From positions 1-12,144 of the forward strand of contig JABHWQ010000361.1 in NCBI GenBank assembly GCA_018657655.1: a stretch of 12,144 bases of DNA, read 5' to 3'. Positions within the stretch are counted from its first letter, which is position 1, and every line of letters starts with the position of its first letter. This DNA is from Chloroflexota bacterium. Lineage in GTDB: Bacteria; Chloroflexota; Dehalococcoidia; SZUA-161; SpSt-899. The translations under genes and the position numbers were made by a program. Shown in pieces: positions 1-6,706 of the stretch. The notes beneath the pieces were generated by a model that did no database searches, was not told the origin of the DNA, and saw only the letters and a list, made by a program, of their open reading frames with translations.

Positions 1-1608
1 CTGATCGTGCCAATAACCATTGTGGTTTTGGGAGTAGACTATGCTATTCAGGCATTATTCCGGTATCGTCAAGAACGAGACAAAGGATTTAAACCACCCG
101 AAGCATTAGGTAATTCAACCTATCGTGTTGGCCGAGCATTGGTGCTGGCCATGGGTACTACGATAGTTGCCTTTGGCTCCAACGCTTCATCCGGCATAGA
201 ATCTGTGATTGGCTTCGCTATCGCGGCTTCATTTGCCATATTTGCGTCACTAGTGATTCTTGGCCTATTCGTACCGGCAGTCAATATGAAATGGCGAGCA
301 AGTAGAAAAACCAGTGCAGAGCAACACGCCAAGGTTCGGAATGAAATGACTGGCGGTGGATGGCTGGGAAGATCAGTAATCGCTTTGAGCGACAGATGGT
401 TTATAACCCTGCCCGTCATCCTCATCATAACCGCATTTGCAGGATGGGGATGGACGGAGGTAGAAACCAAATTCGATGCTAAAGATGCATTGAAGCCAGA
501 CTCGGATTTTGTTGTCAGCCTGGATAAGTGGGACGTACATGGGGCCGATATGGGCGGGGAGCCCTCATACCTCTATTTCGAAGGAGATCTCACTCAACAA
601 AAATCGTTGGATGCCATCAAAGCAACAATTGATGAAATGGATGATAACCAATACATCGGTCGAAATCCAACTGATAATAGACCCAATGTACACGTACTCC
701 TGCTTGAGCTCCTGGAGGTGGTGGTCGAAAACGATTACGTCCAGAATCAGATACATACAGCTTCAGGAGTAGAGATTACGGATATTGATGGAGACCTCAT
801 CCCTGATACACCGGACCAACTGCGAGCTGTCTACGATTACGTTCTGGAATATGGACTCCCTCAAGACGAAACTACGATGCGCTACACCACCAAGCAGATA
901 CCAGAAATGTTCGTTCAGCTTGATGCAGATACGAACAACTATGCCACTTTACTCTCCATTGGTATCCCAGGTACAAGGGAGCAGGAAATTAGCAGGAACG
1001 CTTCAACTGAGCTTAATCACGACTTGGATGCAGCACTCGCAAACGTTGACAGTATTACTCGTTACGGACTGTCTGGTTCAGCCGATGTGCGAGTGGTTCA
1101 GTTCGATGCCATTGCAGATGCCTTGAGCATGTCACTGATCCTTGCTATTGCCGCAGTGATCATGTTGCTACTTATAGTTTTCCGCTCGATAAGGTATGCC
1201 ATCATAACGATCATTCCGGTAATTCTCGTGGCTTGCTGGTTATATGGATTCATGTATCTCGCAGGATACTCCCTGAATATGCTGACTGCTACCATAGCCG
1301 CAATATCTATTGGAATGGGCATCGATTTCTCCATCCACTTCACCGAGCGTTTTCGTGAAGAACTCTCTAATGGAAATGACAAGAGGTCCGCACTGCGTAT
1401 CACTGCAGAGACAACAGGACTGGCATTGTTCAGTGCCGCGCTTACCACAGTTGTGGGCTTCACAGTGATAGCTTTTGCACCCATGCCTATGTTCTCCACT
1501 TTCGGAATCCTAACAGCTATCATGATTGCCCTTTCGCTGCTTATGGCTCTATTCGCACTACCTAGCCTGTTGTATGCGTTTGCGCCCAAAGCTTCTCGAA
1601 AAGAATAG
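1..1608 (+). CDS. RND superfamily (MMPL-type) exporter, 5'-truncated by window
   Basis: Inner-membrane RND/MMPL transporter; substrate unknown. The frame is open from base 1 and ends at TAG 1606-1608, so the true start lies outside the window. About 535 codons are present, while two-repeat MMPL exporters usually have about 750-900 residues; the first membrane segments and first extracytosolic domain are missing. Both family signatures are visible: GVDYAIQ at about 31-51, followed by a charged FRYRQERDKG loop, and the matching GMGIDFSIH at about 1315-1341, followed by FTERFREE. Order: membrane segments (1-290), a short loop and one segment (about 395-455), a large extracytosolic domain (about 460-1120), then five or six membrane segments (1125-1590). 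The Asp in each GxD motif is the probable proton-relay residue by family knowledge. It ends about 260 bases before the riboswitch and is not part of that operon. Confidence 0.9.
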   Translation: MIVPITIVVLGVDYAIQALFRYRQERDKGFKPPEALGNSTYRVGRALVLAMGTTIVAFGSNASSGIESVIGFAIAASFAIFASLVILGLFVPAVNMKWRASRKTSAEQHAKVRNEMTGGGWLGRSVIALSDRWFITLPVILIITAFAGWGWTEVETKFDAKDALKPDSDFVVSLDKWDVHGADMGGEPSYLYFEGDLTQQKSLDAIKATIDEMDDNQYIGRNPTDNRPNVHVLLLELLEVVVENDYVQNQIHTASGVEITDIDGDLIPDTPDQLRAVYDYVLEYGLPQDETTMRYTTKQIPEMFVQLDADTNNYATLLSIGIPGTREQEISRNASTELNHDLDAALANVDSITRYGLSGSADVRVVQFDAIADALSMSLILAIAAVIMLLLIVFRSIRYAIITIIPVILVACWLYGFMYLAGYSLNMLTATIAAISIGMGIDFSIHFTERFREELSNGNDKRSALRITAETTGLALFSAALTTVVGFTVIAFAPMPMFSTFGILTAIMIALSLLMALFALPSLLYAFAPKASRKE

Positions 1609-1660
1609 CTTTCGATATGTTTTTATAGCTTTGGTTAGCTTCAACTTATGGCCTGAAATT

Positions 1661-1678
1661 TTGGGGGTTCTCCCCCAA
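1661..1678 (+). terminator. Hairpin after the RND exporter gene, possible terminator
   Basis: TTGGGGG and CCCCCAA form a perfect 7-bp stem around a TTCT loop, 52 bases after the exporter stop codon. There is no clean T-run after it, so efficient intrinsic termination is uncertain. The rest of 1679-1865 holds no gene I can support and no confident promoter, although the riboswitch downstream requires one. Confidence 0.4.
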
Positions 1679-1867
1679 TCGAATCTTTGGGTTTACATGG
1701 TATTGAGCCTCATCCCCACACTATATACTGGGTATATCAACTCATCTCAGATAGTCCTGCCATTGATTATCATTTGATCACTTTGAGATAACAGTTATGA
1801 AGAAGACATGAAATTCTGAAAATTAATCCGAGCGGAGATCATTCTTTCATCACTTGAATTAACTGCC

Positions 1868-1962
1868 TCCGCAAGCTCCGAGAAAGGCAAACCGGAAGAA
1901 ATTCCGGGACGCAAAGCCATGGGTCTAAGGTCCTTACGGATTATGACCGCCAGGCCGCCGAA
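1868..1962 (+). promoter_or_regulatory. Cyclic-di-GMP-I (GEMM-I) riboswitch aptamer, copy 1
   Basis: The conserved GEMM-I core is readable in order. GGCAAACC (1886-1893) opens the first arm. A CCGGAA-GAAA-TTCCGG hairpin (1892-1907) has the GNRA tetraloop that docks in this family. GGGACGCAAAGCC (1906-1918) follows, then the second arm beginning GGTCTAAGG with a closing GACCGCCAGGCCGCCG (1945-1960) that carries the tetraloop receptor side. By family knowledge it binds the second messenger c-di-GMP in the leader RNA. It precedes an intrinsic terminator and the gene set at 2085-4043. The aptamer ends are approximate. Whether ligand turns expression on or off cannot be read with certainty. Confidence 0.92.
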
Positions 1963-1966
1963 AAGC

Positions 1967-1998
1967 GTACACTAACCTGACGCGTTATAATAGTGTAC
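1967..1998 (+). promoter_or_regulatory. Expression-platform hairpin containing a TATAAT box
   Basis: GTACACTA (1967-1974) and TAGTGTAC (1991-1998) are perfect 8-base complements between aptamer and terminator. They could form a spacer or antiterminator-type stem. The loop and the 3' arm contain TATAAT (1986-1991), a perfect sigma-A -10 hexamer, but no acceptable -35 lies 16-18 bases before it. A second promoter downstream of the aptamer is therefore possible but unsupported. Confidence 0.4.
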
Positions 1999-2004
1999 AT
2001 TCGA

Positions 2005-2033
2005 GGGATGCCTTTCTAGGCATCCCTTTTTTT
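2005..2033 (+). terminator. Intrinsic terminator of riboswitch 1
   Basis: GGGATGCCT (2005-2013) pairs perfectly with AGGCATCCC (2018-2026) around a four-base loop, followed by seven T residues (2027-2033). Its position between aptamer and first gene marks it as the expression platform. The same stem recurs after riboswitch 2 (6196-6225). Confidence 0.88.
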
Positions 2034-2084
2034 GTGCAACGTGGACGTTCTATAAATCGAAACATTGAGAGGAGACAATAGTAC

Positions 2085-2288
2085 ATGCCGATTGAAGTAG
2101 ATGACCAAATTTTTTACAGACCAGCCGAAGCCTGTCAAATGGCTGGAATCAGCAGAAGCACCCTCCACCGCTGGACAAAAGAGGGTACTGTCCCAAAGTC
2201 AACACATAGAGACAGAAACGGATGGAGACTCTTCACCCAAAAGGATATAGCTGTGATCCAAACCGAAGCTACGCGAATCAATCAATAG
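2085..2288 (+). CDS. Small MerR/excisionase-type helix-turn-helix DNA-binding protein
   Basis: A 67-residue cytoplasmic DNA-binding protein. Residues about 11-32 (YRPAEACQMAGISRSTLHRW) form the MerR-like or HTH_17 helix-turn-helix. Residues 33-52 form the wing, with the typical GWRLFTQKDI ending. No effector or dimerisation helix follows, so it resembles the BldC/AlpA/Xis size class rather than a full MerR regulator. A GAGGAGA ribosome site lies about 10 bases before the ATG. It is the first gene after the c-di-GMP riboswitch and its terminator, and is followed at 107 bases by the membrane sensor on the same strand. It may regulate its own operon or other c-di-GMP-dependent genes (inference). 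Target DNA is unknown. Confidence 0.82.
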   Translation: MPIEVDDQIFYRPAEACQMAGISRSTLHRWTKEGTVPKSTHRDRNGWRLFTQKDIAVIQTEATRINQ

Positions 2289-2317
2289 TCTAACTAAAAT
2301 GATGAGAGGAGATTAAA

Positions 2318-2341
2318 ATGACATATCAGGACACTTCGTAG
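2318..2341 (+). CDS. Possible 7-codon leader peptide
   Basis: An ATG at 2318 with a good GGAGATTAAA ribosome site heads a seven-codon frame reading MTYQDTS then TAG. It sits between the helix-turn-helix gene and the sensor gene, which has its own separate AGGAG site. It could be a translated leader or just a stray start. No attenuator hairpin is seen around it. Confidence 0.25.
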   Translation: MTYQDTS

Positions 2342-2394
2342 ATAAAAAGTATAAAACCCATAACCTGAAATCACAACGAAAGGAGAACACAAAC

Positions 2395-3813
2395 ATGGCA
2401 AAAAACAGATCATTTTTCAAGAGTCTTCGCGGAAAACTCTCTCTGCAAATGTTACTCATTAGCCTTATACCGATAATCATCATTGGTTTACTGGTAAATC
2501 TTAGCATGTCTGACGCGGAGAATCAGGCTAGTGACAGTGTGGACGAAGCACGGGTTGCACTGGAGAGTGATACTATCGGGGCACATCTGGCAAAACAAGC
2601 CAAACAGATGTCGAATACAATGGAAACATGGATGTCTGCACGCTCGGCACAGGCACGAGCCTATGCCGTATCTCCCGTCGTTACAACGGTAGCTGCTGAC
2701 GCGAGCAATGAAGTCTATGTTGGAGCAGCTAACACATTCCTGATGGACCAGTTGAGTATCAATCCCTATTTTGCTGTAGTCACCGTTACTGATGCTACAG
2801 GAATGGCTGTAGCCGGTGCATTCTCCGCACCTCAGTCAGACAGAACCATTATTCCTATGGCAGGGATCAGCCCTCAATTGATGGCTCCGCCCCCGGATGG
2901 CCCCGGCGGAATGCTGAGTTACGTTCCGTCATGGCAAGCTCTCATGGCCAGTGAATATGATACTTACATTAATGAGACCCCATATTTTGTTGAAGCAGCG
3001 GGTATGTATTTTGTTGATGTGACGACGAAAGTGAAGGATGCCAGCGGTAATGTTGTTGGTGCGGTAATAGCCTCAACAATTCAATGGCCTACCACAATGG
3101 GGCAGGCTTATGCCGGAATGTATCCTGATAGTGAAGTGTTGGTCTTCAACCGTGAAGGTGGAATTCAGTGCGATACGAGGTCGTGGGGATTGACAGCTAC
3201 TGGCGTACAACCGGTTGAAGTGGATGCCAATGGCAACCCGGTGCAAAGGTGGTTCGATAATGATGCAGGCACTCTGACTTCGCCGGATAGTATCGTATGG
3301 ACCGAATCCGAGAAAACGGTAAGGGATATTCTCCTAAACGCAGAAAATGAGATAATCAACAGCGGATTCTTCACAACCAGTGATGGCCAATACATCGTCG
3401 GTTACGCCCGAGATGCCAACAGTTCACTGTATTTCGGTGAGCAGACTATTGGGTATGCCGGTACCGGGCAACTGTTCATGATTGAGCAGCCTACGGAAAT
3501 GGCATTTGCATCTCTTGACAGTCTGGAAACATTGGAGGATGACCTTGCAGATTCCACCAGCAGCATGACCGTCACCGTAATTGTGATACTTTTAATCGCT
3601 GCCATCATAGTCCTGGGCATAGCTCTGTGGATAAGCGGCAGCATCACCAAGCCGATTGCACAACTGAATGATGCGGCAGAGAAGGTGAGCATGGGCGACA
3701 TGGATGTTGCTGTTACCGTCAAGTCCGATGATGAAATCGGTGATCTGGCCGAAAGCTTCGGTCGAATGGTTGCAGCAGTACGCTTTTTGTCAGAAGACGA
3801 TGAGGAGAATTAA
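2395..3813 (+). CDS. Membrane dCache-HAMP sensor protein without an output domain
   Basis: A 472-residue inner-membrane sensor. Residues 17-38 are the first membrane span. About 39-390 form a large extracytoplasmic double-Cache-like ligand domain, with a helical start (AKQAKQMSNTMETWM) and Cache-like strands around residues 120-145 and 200-230. Residues 391-413 are the second span, and about 414-466 a HAMP linker with the conserved Pro420 and a DEIGDLAESF segment (446-455). The protein then stops after an acidic tail. Chemoreceptors, histidine kinases and diguanylate cyclases carry their signalling domain at this point, and here there is none. AGGAG lies 10 bases before the ATG. The 74-residue gene starts five bases downstream and is probably translationally coupled. 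Expression is likely c-di-GMP controlled through riboswitch 1. The ligand is unknown. Confidence 0.87.
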   Translation: MAKNRSFFKSLRGKLSLQMLLISLIPIIIIGLLVNLSMSDAENQASDSVDEARVALESDTIGAHLAKQAKQMSNTMETWMSARSAQARAYAVSPVVTTVAADASNEVYVGAANTFLMDQLSINPYFAVVTVTDATGMAVAGAFSAPQSDRTIIPMAGISPQLMAPPPDGPGGMLSYVPSWQALMASEYDTYINETPYFVEAAGMYFVDVTTKVKDASGNVVGAVIASTIQWPTTMGQAYAGMYPDSEVLVFNREGGIQCDTRSWGLTATGVQPVEVDANGNPVQRWFDNDAGTLTSPDSIVWTESEKTVRDILLNAENEIINSGFFTTSDGQYIVGYARDANSSLYFGEQTIGYAGTGQLFMIEQPTEMAFASLDSLETLEDDLADSTSSMTVTVIVILLIAAIIVLGIALWISGSITKPIAQLNDAAEKVSMGDMDVAVTVKSDDEIGDLAESFGRMVAAVRFLSEDDEEN

Positions 3814-3818
3814 GCAAA

Positions 3819-4043
3819 ATGGCATTATATGATGATGTAGTGAATCTATCCAAAACATACTTTGGACCGGCCGCAAAGAAATTTGTGGATCGGCAAATCA
3901 GTGGGAATCTAAAAATCGAATCATCCCAACTATCTCCTTCACACCTGGACGAGCTGGCCAAATGGTGCTATACCTCAGGCAAGTTGATGATCGATGATGC
4001 CAAGGCTCAAGAATTAAGCTCCAAAGTCAAGGCCCTGGCATAA
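3819..4043 (+). CDS. Unrecognised 74-residue helical protein, likely partner of the HAMP sensor
   Basis: I do not recognise a family with certainty. The 74-residue sequence is soluble, predicted largely helical, with no signal peptide or membrane span. Noticeable segments are YDDVVNLSKTYFGPAAKKFV near the N-terminus and HLDELAKWCYTSGKLMIDD in the middle. There is a single Cys50 and a basic KVKALA end. Its ribosome site (GAGGAG) lies inside the last codons of the sensor gene, and only five bases separate stop and start, so the two should be made together. A diffusible or docked output module for the truncated sensor is the natural guess, but this is inference from position only. A strong hairpin follows at 4078. 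Confidence 0.75.
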   Translation: MALYDDVVNLSKTYFGPAAKKFVDRQISGNLKIESSQLSPSHLDELAKWCYTSGKLMIDDAKAQELSSKVKALA

Positions 4044-4077
4044 AAATCCACGATAGTTAAATCGAATGGGTAAAATT

Positions 4078-4106
4078 GACGGGGTACCCTTTTAGGGTAC
4101 CCCGTC
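4078..4106. terminator. Strong hairpin between convergent genes, probable bidirectional terminator
   Basis: GACGGGGTACCC (4078-4089) and GGGTACCCCGTC (4095-4106) are perfect 12-base complements around TTTTA. On the plus strand the tail is ATCCTGTTTAAT, a weak T-run. On the minus strand the hairpin is followed by AATTTTACC, also modest. It sits between the ends of the plus-strand sensor set and the minus-strand lipoprotein gene, so it can serve both. Confidence 0.72.
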
Positions 4107-4149
4107 ATCCTGTTTAATATGCGAATTTGAAACTGAGAACAGTATCTAT

Positions 4150-5103
4150 TCAATTCCAATACATCTCTATGCTCGATACTATGCCCATCGGTTCAAGTTT
4201 ACTAGAACCCAGGTCCTGATCCAACTCCTCTAAATTGTCAGACCAATCTGCCAATTTCTCCCCCCAGGTATCCACTTGGGAATACGAATATGCGCCACCG
4301 CCTTCGTTGAATTCAGCCACTGCACTATTATATTCTCTGACTTCGATATTATAAGCTTCGATACTCGATTCATAAAACTGACGCCTTGAAGAGTAGTTTT
4401 CATAGTAACTATAAGCAAACATATTACCTGAGTATTGAACATACTTCAGTGACTGCCAGAATTCGCCTGGTTGCATATTGCAGTTGACATACTGTTCCTT
4501 CACCCCATCCAGAGCAATCGCTCCGTAAACCTTACCAACCTCCACATAGCCAATCGCATCATGTTGGGTATTATCCACATAAGCCAATCCTTCATCCACA
4601 GTATCGAAAGCGATCAGCGCATGCCCGGTATTACCTTCCCCAAATCCAATCGCAACGAAGGCCGCCCTGAAACCACGCTTTACAGAATTATCCCTAAGTG
4701 TAATTGAGAAACCTTCGCAGTCAAATTCGTCAGCAATGTATTCGTTCTCATTCGTGTCGTCTAGCTCCAGAAATCGTTTCAATTCCTGCCATGTTGGATT
4801 TTTTAGTGATGACTCCCCCTTAATCTGTAACAAATCCTGATAATCCGCCTGGAGTGCTTCCAATTCCTGGTGCATGACTTCATACTCGCTCAGTATGGAA
4901 TCGTACTCATCACCCAGATTCTCAAGTTCCGCACGCAAATCGATACTATCCTTTTCCAGTGCAGCATTCTGAGTCTCGAGATCATCGCAATCAGACTCGG
5001 AGTTACATCCTCCCAAGAGCAATCCCGTTAATACCAGAACAATCGCCCCGCCGATTGCCATAGTTATCAACATATCTCTTCCCAAAATTGGTTTACTTAT
5101 CAA
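4150..5103 (-). CDS. Coiled-coil lipoprotein with transglutaminase-like Cys-His-Asp domain
   Basis: A 317-residue secreted, membrane-anchored protein. Residues 11-32 are a hydrophobic signal ending in the lipobox LGGC with Cys33 as the lipid-modified residue. Residues about 39-95 are a heptad-rich coiled coil. About 103-180 resembles a transglutaminase/papain-fold domain: NPTWQELKRFLELD, then FDCEGF with Cys129, GHALIAF with His161 and YVDNT with Asp177 give the expected triad order. The region to 317 is Tyr- and Asn-rich with a second helical segment. The TTG start at 5103 overlaps the TGA of the upstream gene and supplies Lys4 and Arg9 to the signal. ATG at 5073 (Met11) has a GGAAGAG site but leaves no positive charge before the hydrophobic core. 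Whether it cuts or cross-links protein is not known. Confidence 0.78.
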   Translation of the reverse strand: MISKPILGRDMLITMAIGGAIVLVLTGLLLGGCNSESDCDDLETQNAALEKDSIDLRAELENLGDEYDSILSEYEVMHQELEALQADYQDLLQIKGESSLKNPTWQELKRFLELDDTNENEYIADEFDCEGFSITLRDNSVKRGFRAAFVAIGFGEGNTGHALIAFDTVDEGLAYVDNTQHDAIGYVEVGKVYGAIALDGVKEQYVNCNMQPGEFWQSLKYVQYSGNMFAYSYYENYSSRRQFYESSIEAYNIEVREYNSAVAEFNEGGGAYSYSQVDTWGEKLADWSDNLEELDQDLGSSKLEPMGIVSSIEMYWN

Positions 5104-5795
5104 TCCTGCGGTGCCCCTATTCGGTTCAGTAATTGTGCCAGTTCATTCTGAAGTACATTGGGATTGCTCTCAAAAACCACACCGAGATAGCCCTGCCCAA
5201 TCGTCCCGATAAAGTCCCTGGCGTATATGAGCAGCGTCTTCATACTCCGTTCAGCCTTTTCGATTTCTTCCAGTTCCTGCTCGGTAACTGCATCAGTGAC
5301 AAAAGTATCGCGCATGCTCTTCAAACTGACCAGAGCTTTGGACAGATCATCACTATCAGGATCATCATCATTGGGCATCCGATCCGCGAATTCCTTACGT
5401 ACAAGCTGAGTAATCCATGGGTCAGGTATGCCCTCGAACTCTTTCGCTTCATGCCCAAAACTAATAAGTTTTTTAAGTATAAACTCACGATCATTGAGTT
5501 CGAGATAATCAGCATGGAAACGCATGTAATTAAGGGCTACCGGAATGCTGATCGAATGAAATCCATCTTCTTCCGGCTCAAACAATCTCGTGACCGCCAG
5601 GATAGCATATCGCTCCAGCATTATTCGTATCCTGCTGAACAATTGTCTATTGCCAGATCCAAAACCGGCACCAGCGTTTTCCCCTATGCCCGCACAAAGC
5701 GCCATCGCCTCTTCGGCCTGGCATATATTCTCGGCCAATCCCTTGACCAAAATATCATCAAGGTCCCGTTTGATTTCTTCTCTGGAGTTCGCCAT
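5100..5795 (-). CDS. Helical protein, possibly AbiU2/HEPN-like
   Basis: A 231-residue soluble, largely helical protein with no signal peptide. The segment around residues 50-72 (RIRIMLERYAILAVTRLFEP) recalls the helix of AbiU2-type and related HEPN-like proteins, where a run of hydrophobics precedes an R-L-F/D turn. A complete R-x4-6-H ribonuclease motif is not evident, so nuclease activity should not be assumed. An acidic loop (NDDDPDSDD) lies near residue 140. The ATG at 5795 has GGAGGT at a long distance (about 12 bases) and a nearer AGGG. Its TGA overlaps the TTG start of the lipoprotein, so the two form one translationally coupled operon on the minus strand. Family assignment is tentative; that it is a real gene is much more certain. 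Confidence 0.75.
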   Translation of the reverse strand: MANSREEIKRDLDDILVKGLAENICQAEEAMALCAGIGENAGAGFGSGNRQLFSRIRIMLERYAILAVTRLFEPEEDGFHSISIPVALNYMRFHADYLELNDREFILKKLISFGHEAKEFEGIPDPWITQLVRKEFADRMPNDDDPDSDDLSKALVSLKSMRDTFVTDAVTEQELEEIEKAERSMKTLLIYARDFIGTIGQGYLGVVFESNPNVLQNELAQLLNRIGAPQD

Positions 5796-5812
5796 AACCC
5801 TGCCTTGACCTC

Positions 5813-5826
5813 CTGTAAATTTACAG
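5813..5826. promoter_or_regulatory. Perfect 14-base palindrome, candidate operator
   Basis: CTGTAAATTTACAG is its own reverse complement. It lies in the leader of the minus-strand two-gene operon, between the predicted -10 box and the start codon at 5795, and partly overlaps the GGAGGT region. A dimeric repressor site or an RNA-level hairpin are both possible. Confidence 0.5.
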
Positions 5827-5855
5827 AATACCGTGATTACTAAATAGCTGAAAGA

Positions 5856-5885
5856 ATTATAACCTCAATGTACAAATCGTTACAA
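5856..5885 (-). promoter_or_regulatory. Sigma-A-type promoter of the AbiU2-like/lipoprotein operon
   Basis: On the minus strand TTGTAA (5885-5880) and a perfect TATAAT (5861-5856) are separated by 18 bases. Transcription would start near 5849, giving a leader of about 55 bases containing the palindrome at 5813-5826. Confidence 0.6.
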
Positions 5886-5975
5886 CCGAATAGTGACACT
5901 CAAGACGATAACGATTTTCATCATGCGCATCGATGTCCCGTAAAAATGTGAGTATCCCCCCCATTTAATTGAGGG

Positions 5976-6005
5976 CTGGCACCGTTTTCAATCATGCGTT
6001 ATAGT
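5976..6005 (+). promoter_or_regulatory. Probable promoter of riboswitch 2 transcript
   Basis: CTGGCA (5976-5981) and TATAGT (6000-6005) are spaced by 18 bases. Each matches four or five of six consensus positions. They lie about 60 bases before the conserved riboswitch core. A CTCCC/GGGAG hairpin (6037-6053) occupies the early leader. The remainder of 5886-5975 shows nothing I can assign. Confidence 0.45.
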
Positions 6006-6065
6006 GCTAGTCTTAGAAATCCGGAGCAGCATGGTATCTCCCGAGTCGGGGGAGTGACCTATTAG

Positions 6066-6157
6066 TCTCCGACAAAGGCAAACCAGGAGAAATCCTGGGA
6101 CGCAAAGCCTTGGACCTAAAGTCCTCTGGGGCTATGGCAGCCAGGCTACCGAAGAGT
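6066..6157 (+). promoter_or_regulatory. Cyclic-di-GMP-I (GEMM-I) riboswitch aptamer, copy 2
   Basis: The same ordered core as copy 1: GGCAAACC (6077-6084), CCAGGA-GAAA-TCCTGG (6083-6098) with the GNRA tetraloop, GGGACGCAAAGCC (6097-6109), the GGACCTAAAGTCC arm (6112-6124) and the closing GCAGCCAGGCTACCG (6137-6151). The two copies share the invariant positions but differ in the stems, where changes are compensated, which supports real RNA structure. It is followed by an intrinsic terminator and then by the damaged zinc-ribbon gene. Confidence 0.92.
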
Positions 6158-6195
6158 AAATTTCCGTTTTGGTCAGATCCCGAAGTCTTTACAAA

Positions 6196-6225
6196 GGGGA
6201 TGCCTCGCAGGCATCCCCTTTTTTT
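6196..6225 (+). terminator. Intrinsic terminator of riboswitch 2
   Basis: GGGGATGCCT (6196-6205) pairs perfectly with AGGCATCCCC (6209-6218) around CGC, followed by seven T residues. The nine-base core of the stem is identical to the terminator of riboswitch 1, although the loops differ. A short GTAAA/TTTAC pairing (6156-6160 with 6188-6192) occupies the place of the longer spacer hairpin of copy 1. Confidence 0.88.
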
Positions 6226-6294
6226 AGTGTAATAGAGCAATAGGTCTGTTCAGCAACCAGATTTACTGCAAATAAATTCAAGAGTTAACGGGAT

Positions 6295-6600
6295 ATGTGG
6301 GATTGCATAAAATGCGGAACAATCATTGAAGATAAAAGTAGACACATGCTGGAAATGTAAAAATGTGCGAGACAACCCAAAAGATCAGTCCGCACATGAA
6401 ACTGAAAGGTCAGATATCCCATCAGCAGAAAAGTGCCTGCGATGTAACTCTGCTATGGAATGCGTTGGTGTAAAAGACTTCCATGAAAGCACAGAGATGG
6501 CCAGATTACTGGGAGACCATGCAACATTTCCGGTGAACAGAGACCAGTTTGGGATAGGTGTATCAGACGTGTAGAAAAGTGGATTTGGATTTACACTTAG
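6295..6600 (+). pseudogene. Frameshifted zinc-ribbon protein gene under riboswitch 2
   Basis: ATG at 6295 opens MWDCIKCGTIIEDK, a CxxC zinc-knuckle start. The frame then closes at TAA 6358-6360. One base further along the sequence (from 6338) the expected continuation appears: VDTCWKCKNVRD, then CLRCNSAMECVGVKDFHEST and LLGD, up to TAG at 6572. Known family members read IEDxxDxCWKCG without interruption. Removing one A from the A4 run at 6334-6337 restores a continuous protein of about 90 residues with two CxxC pairs plus CLRC. Beyond residue DQF the usual final CxxCGxVE motif is not found in one frame. Traces (RRV, CRKVD) lie in other frames between 6560 and 6600, suggesting more indels. A sequencing error, true decay or +1 recoding could explain the first lesion. 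The family's role is unknown to me. Confidence 0.62.
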
Positions 6601-6706
6601 CTAGATTAGGCTCTGATTTCAGGCCGATTAAAAATCAACAACCGATCATCAGCCATCATACCACGCATAAGGGCTATCTGCTCTTAGTCTTTAGGAGAGA
6701 ATATAT

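Noticed and set aside
1098..1589. 163-codon minus-strand frame opposite the RND exporter
   Set aside because: It is the antisense of conserved membrane segments, including the GMGIDFSIH motif; no independent start signals.
5133..5843. 236-codon open frame on the plus strand
   Set aside because: It lies wholly opposite the better supported minus-strand gene 5100-5795, has no ribosome site, and its composition looks like an antisense shadow.
5976..6000. Sigma-54 promoter before riboswitch 2 (TGGCAC)
   Set aside because: The GC element at the required -12 distance is absent; a sigma-A reading with TATAGT fits better.
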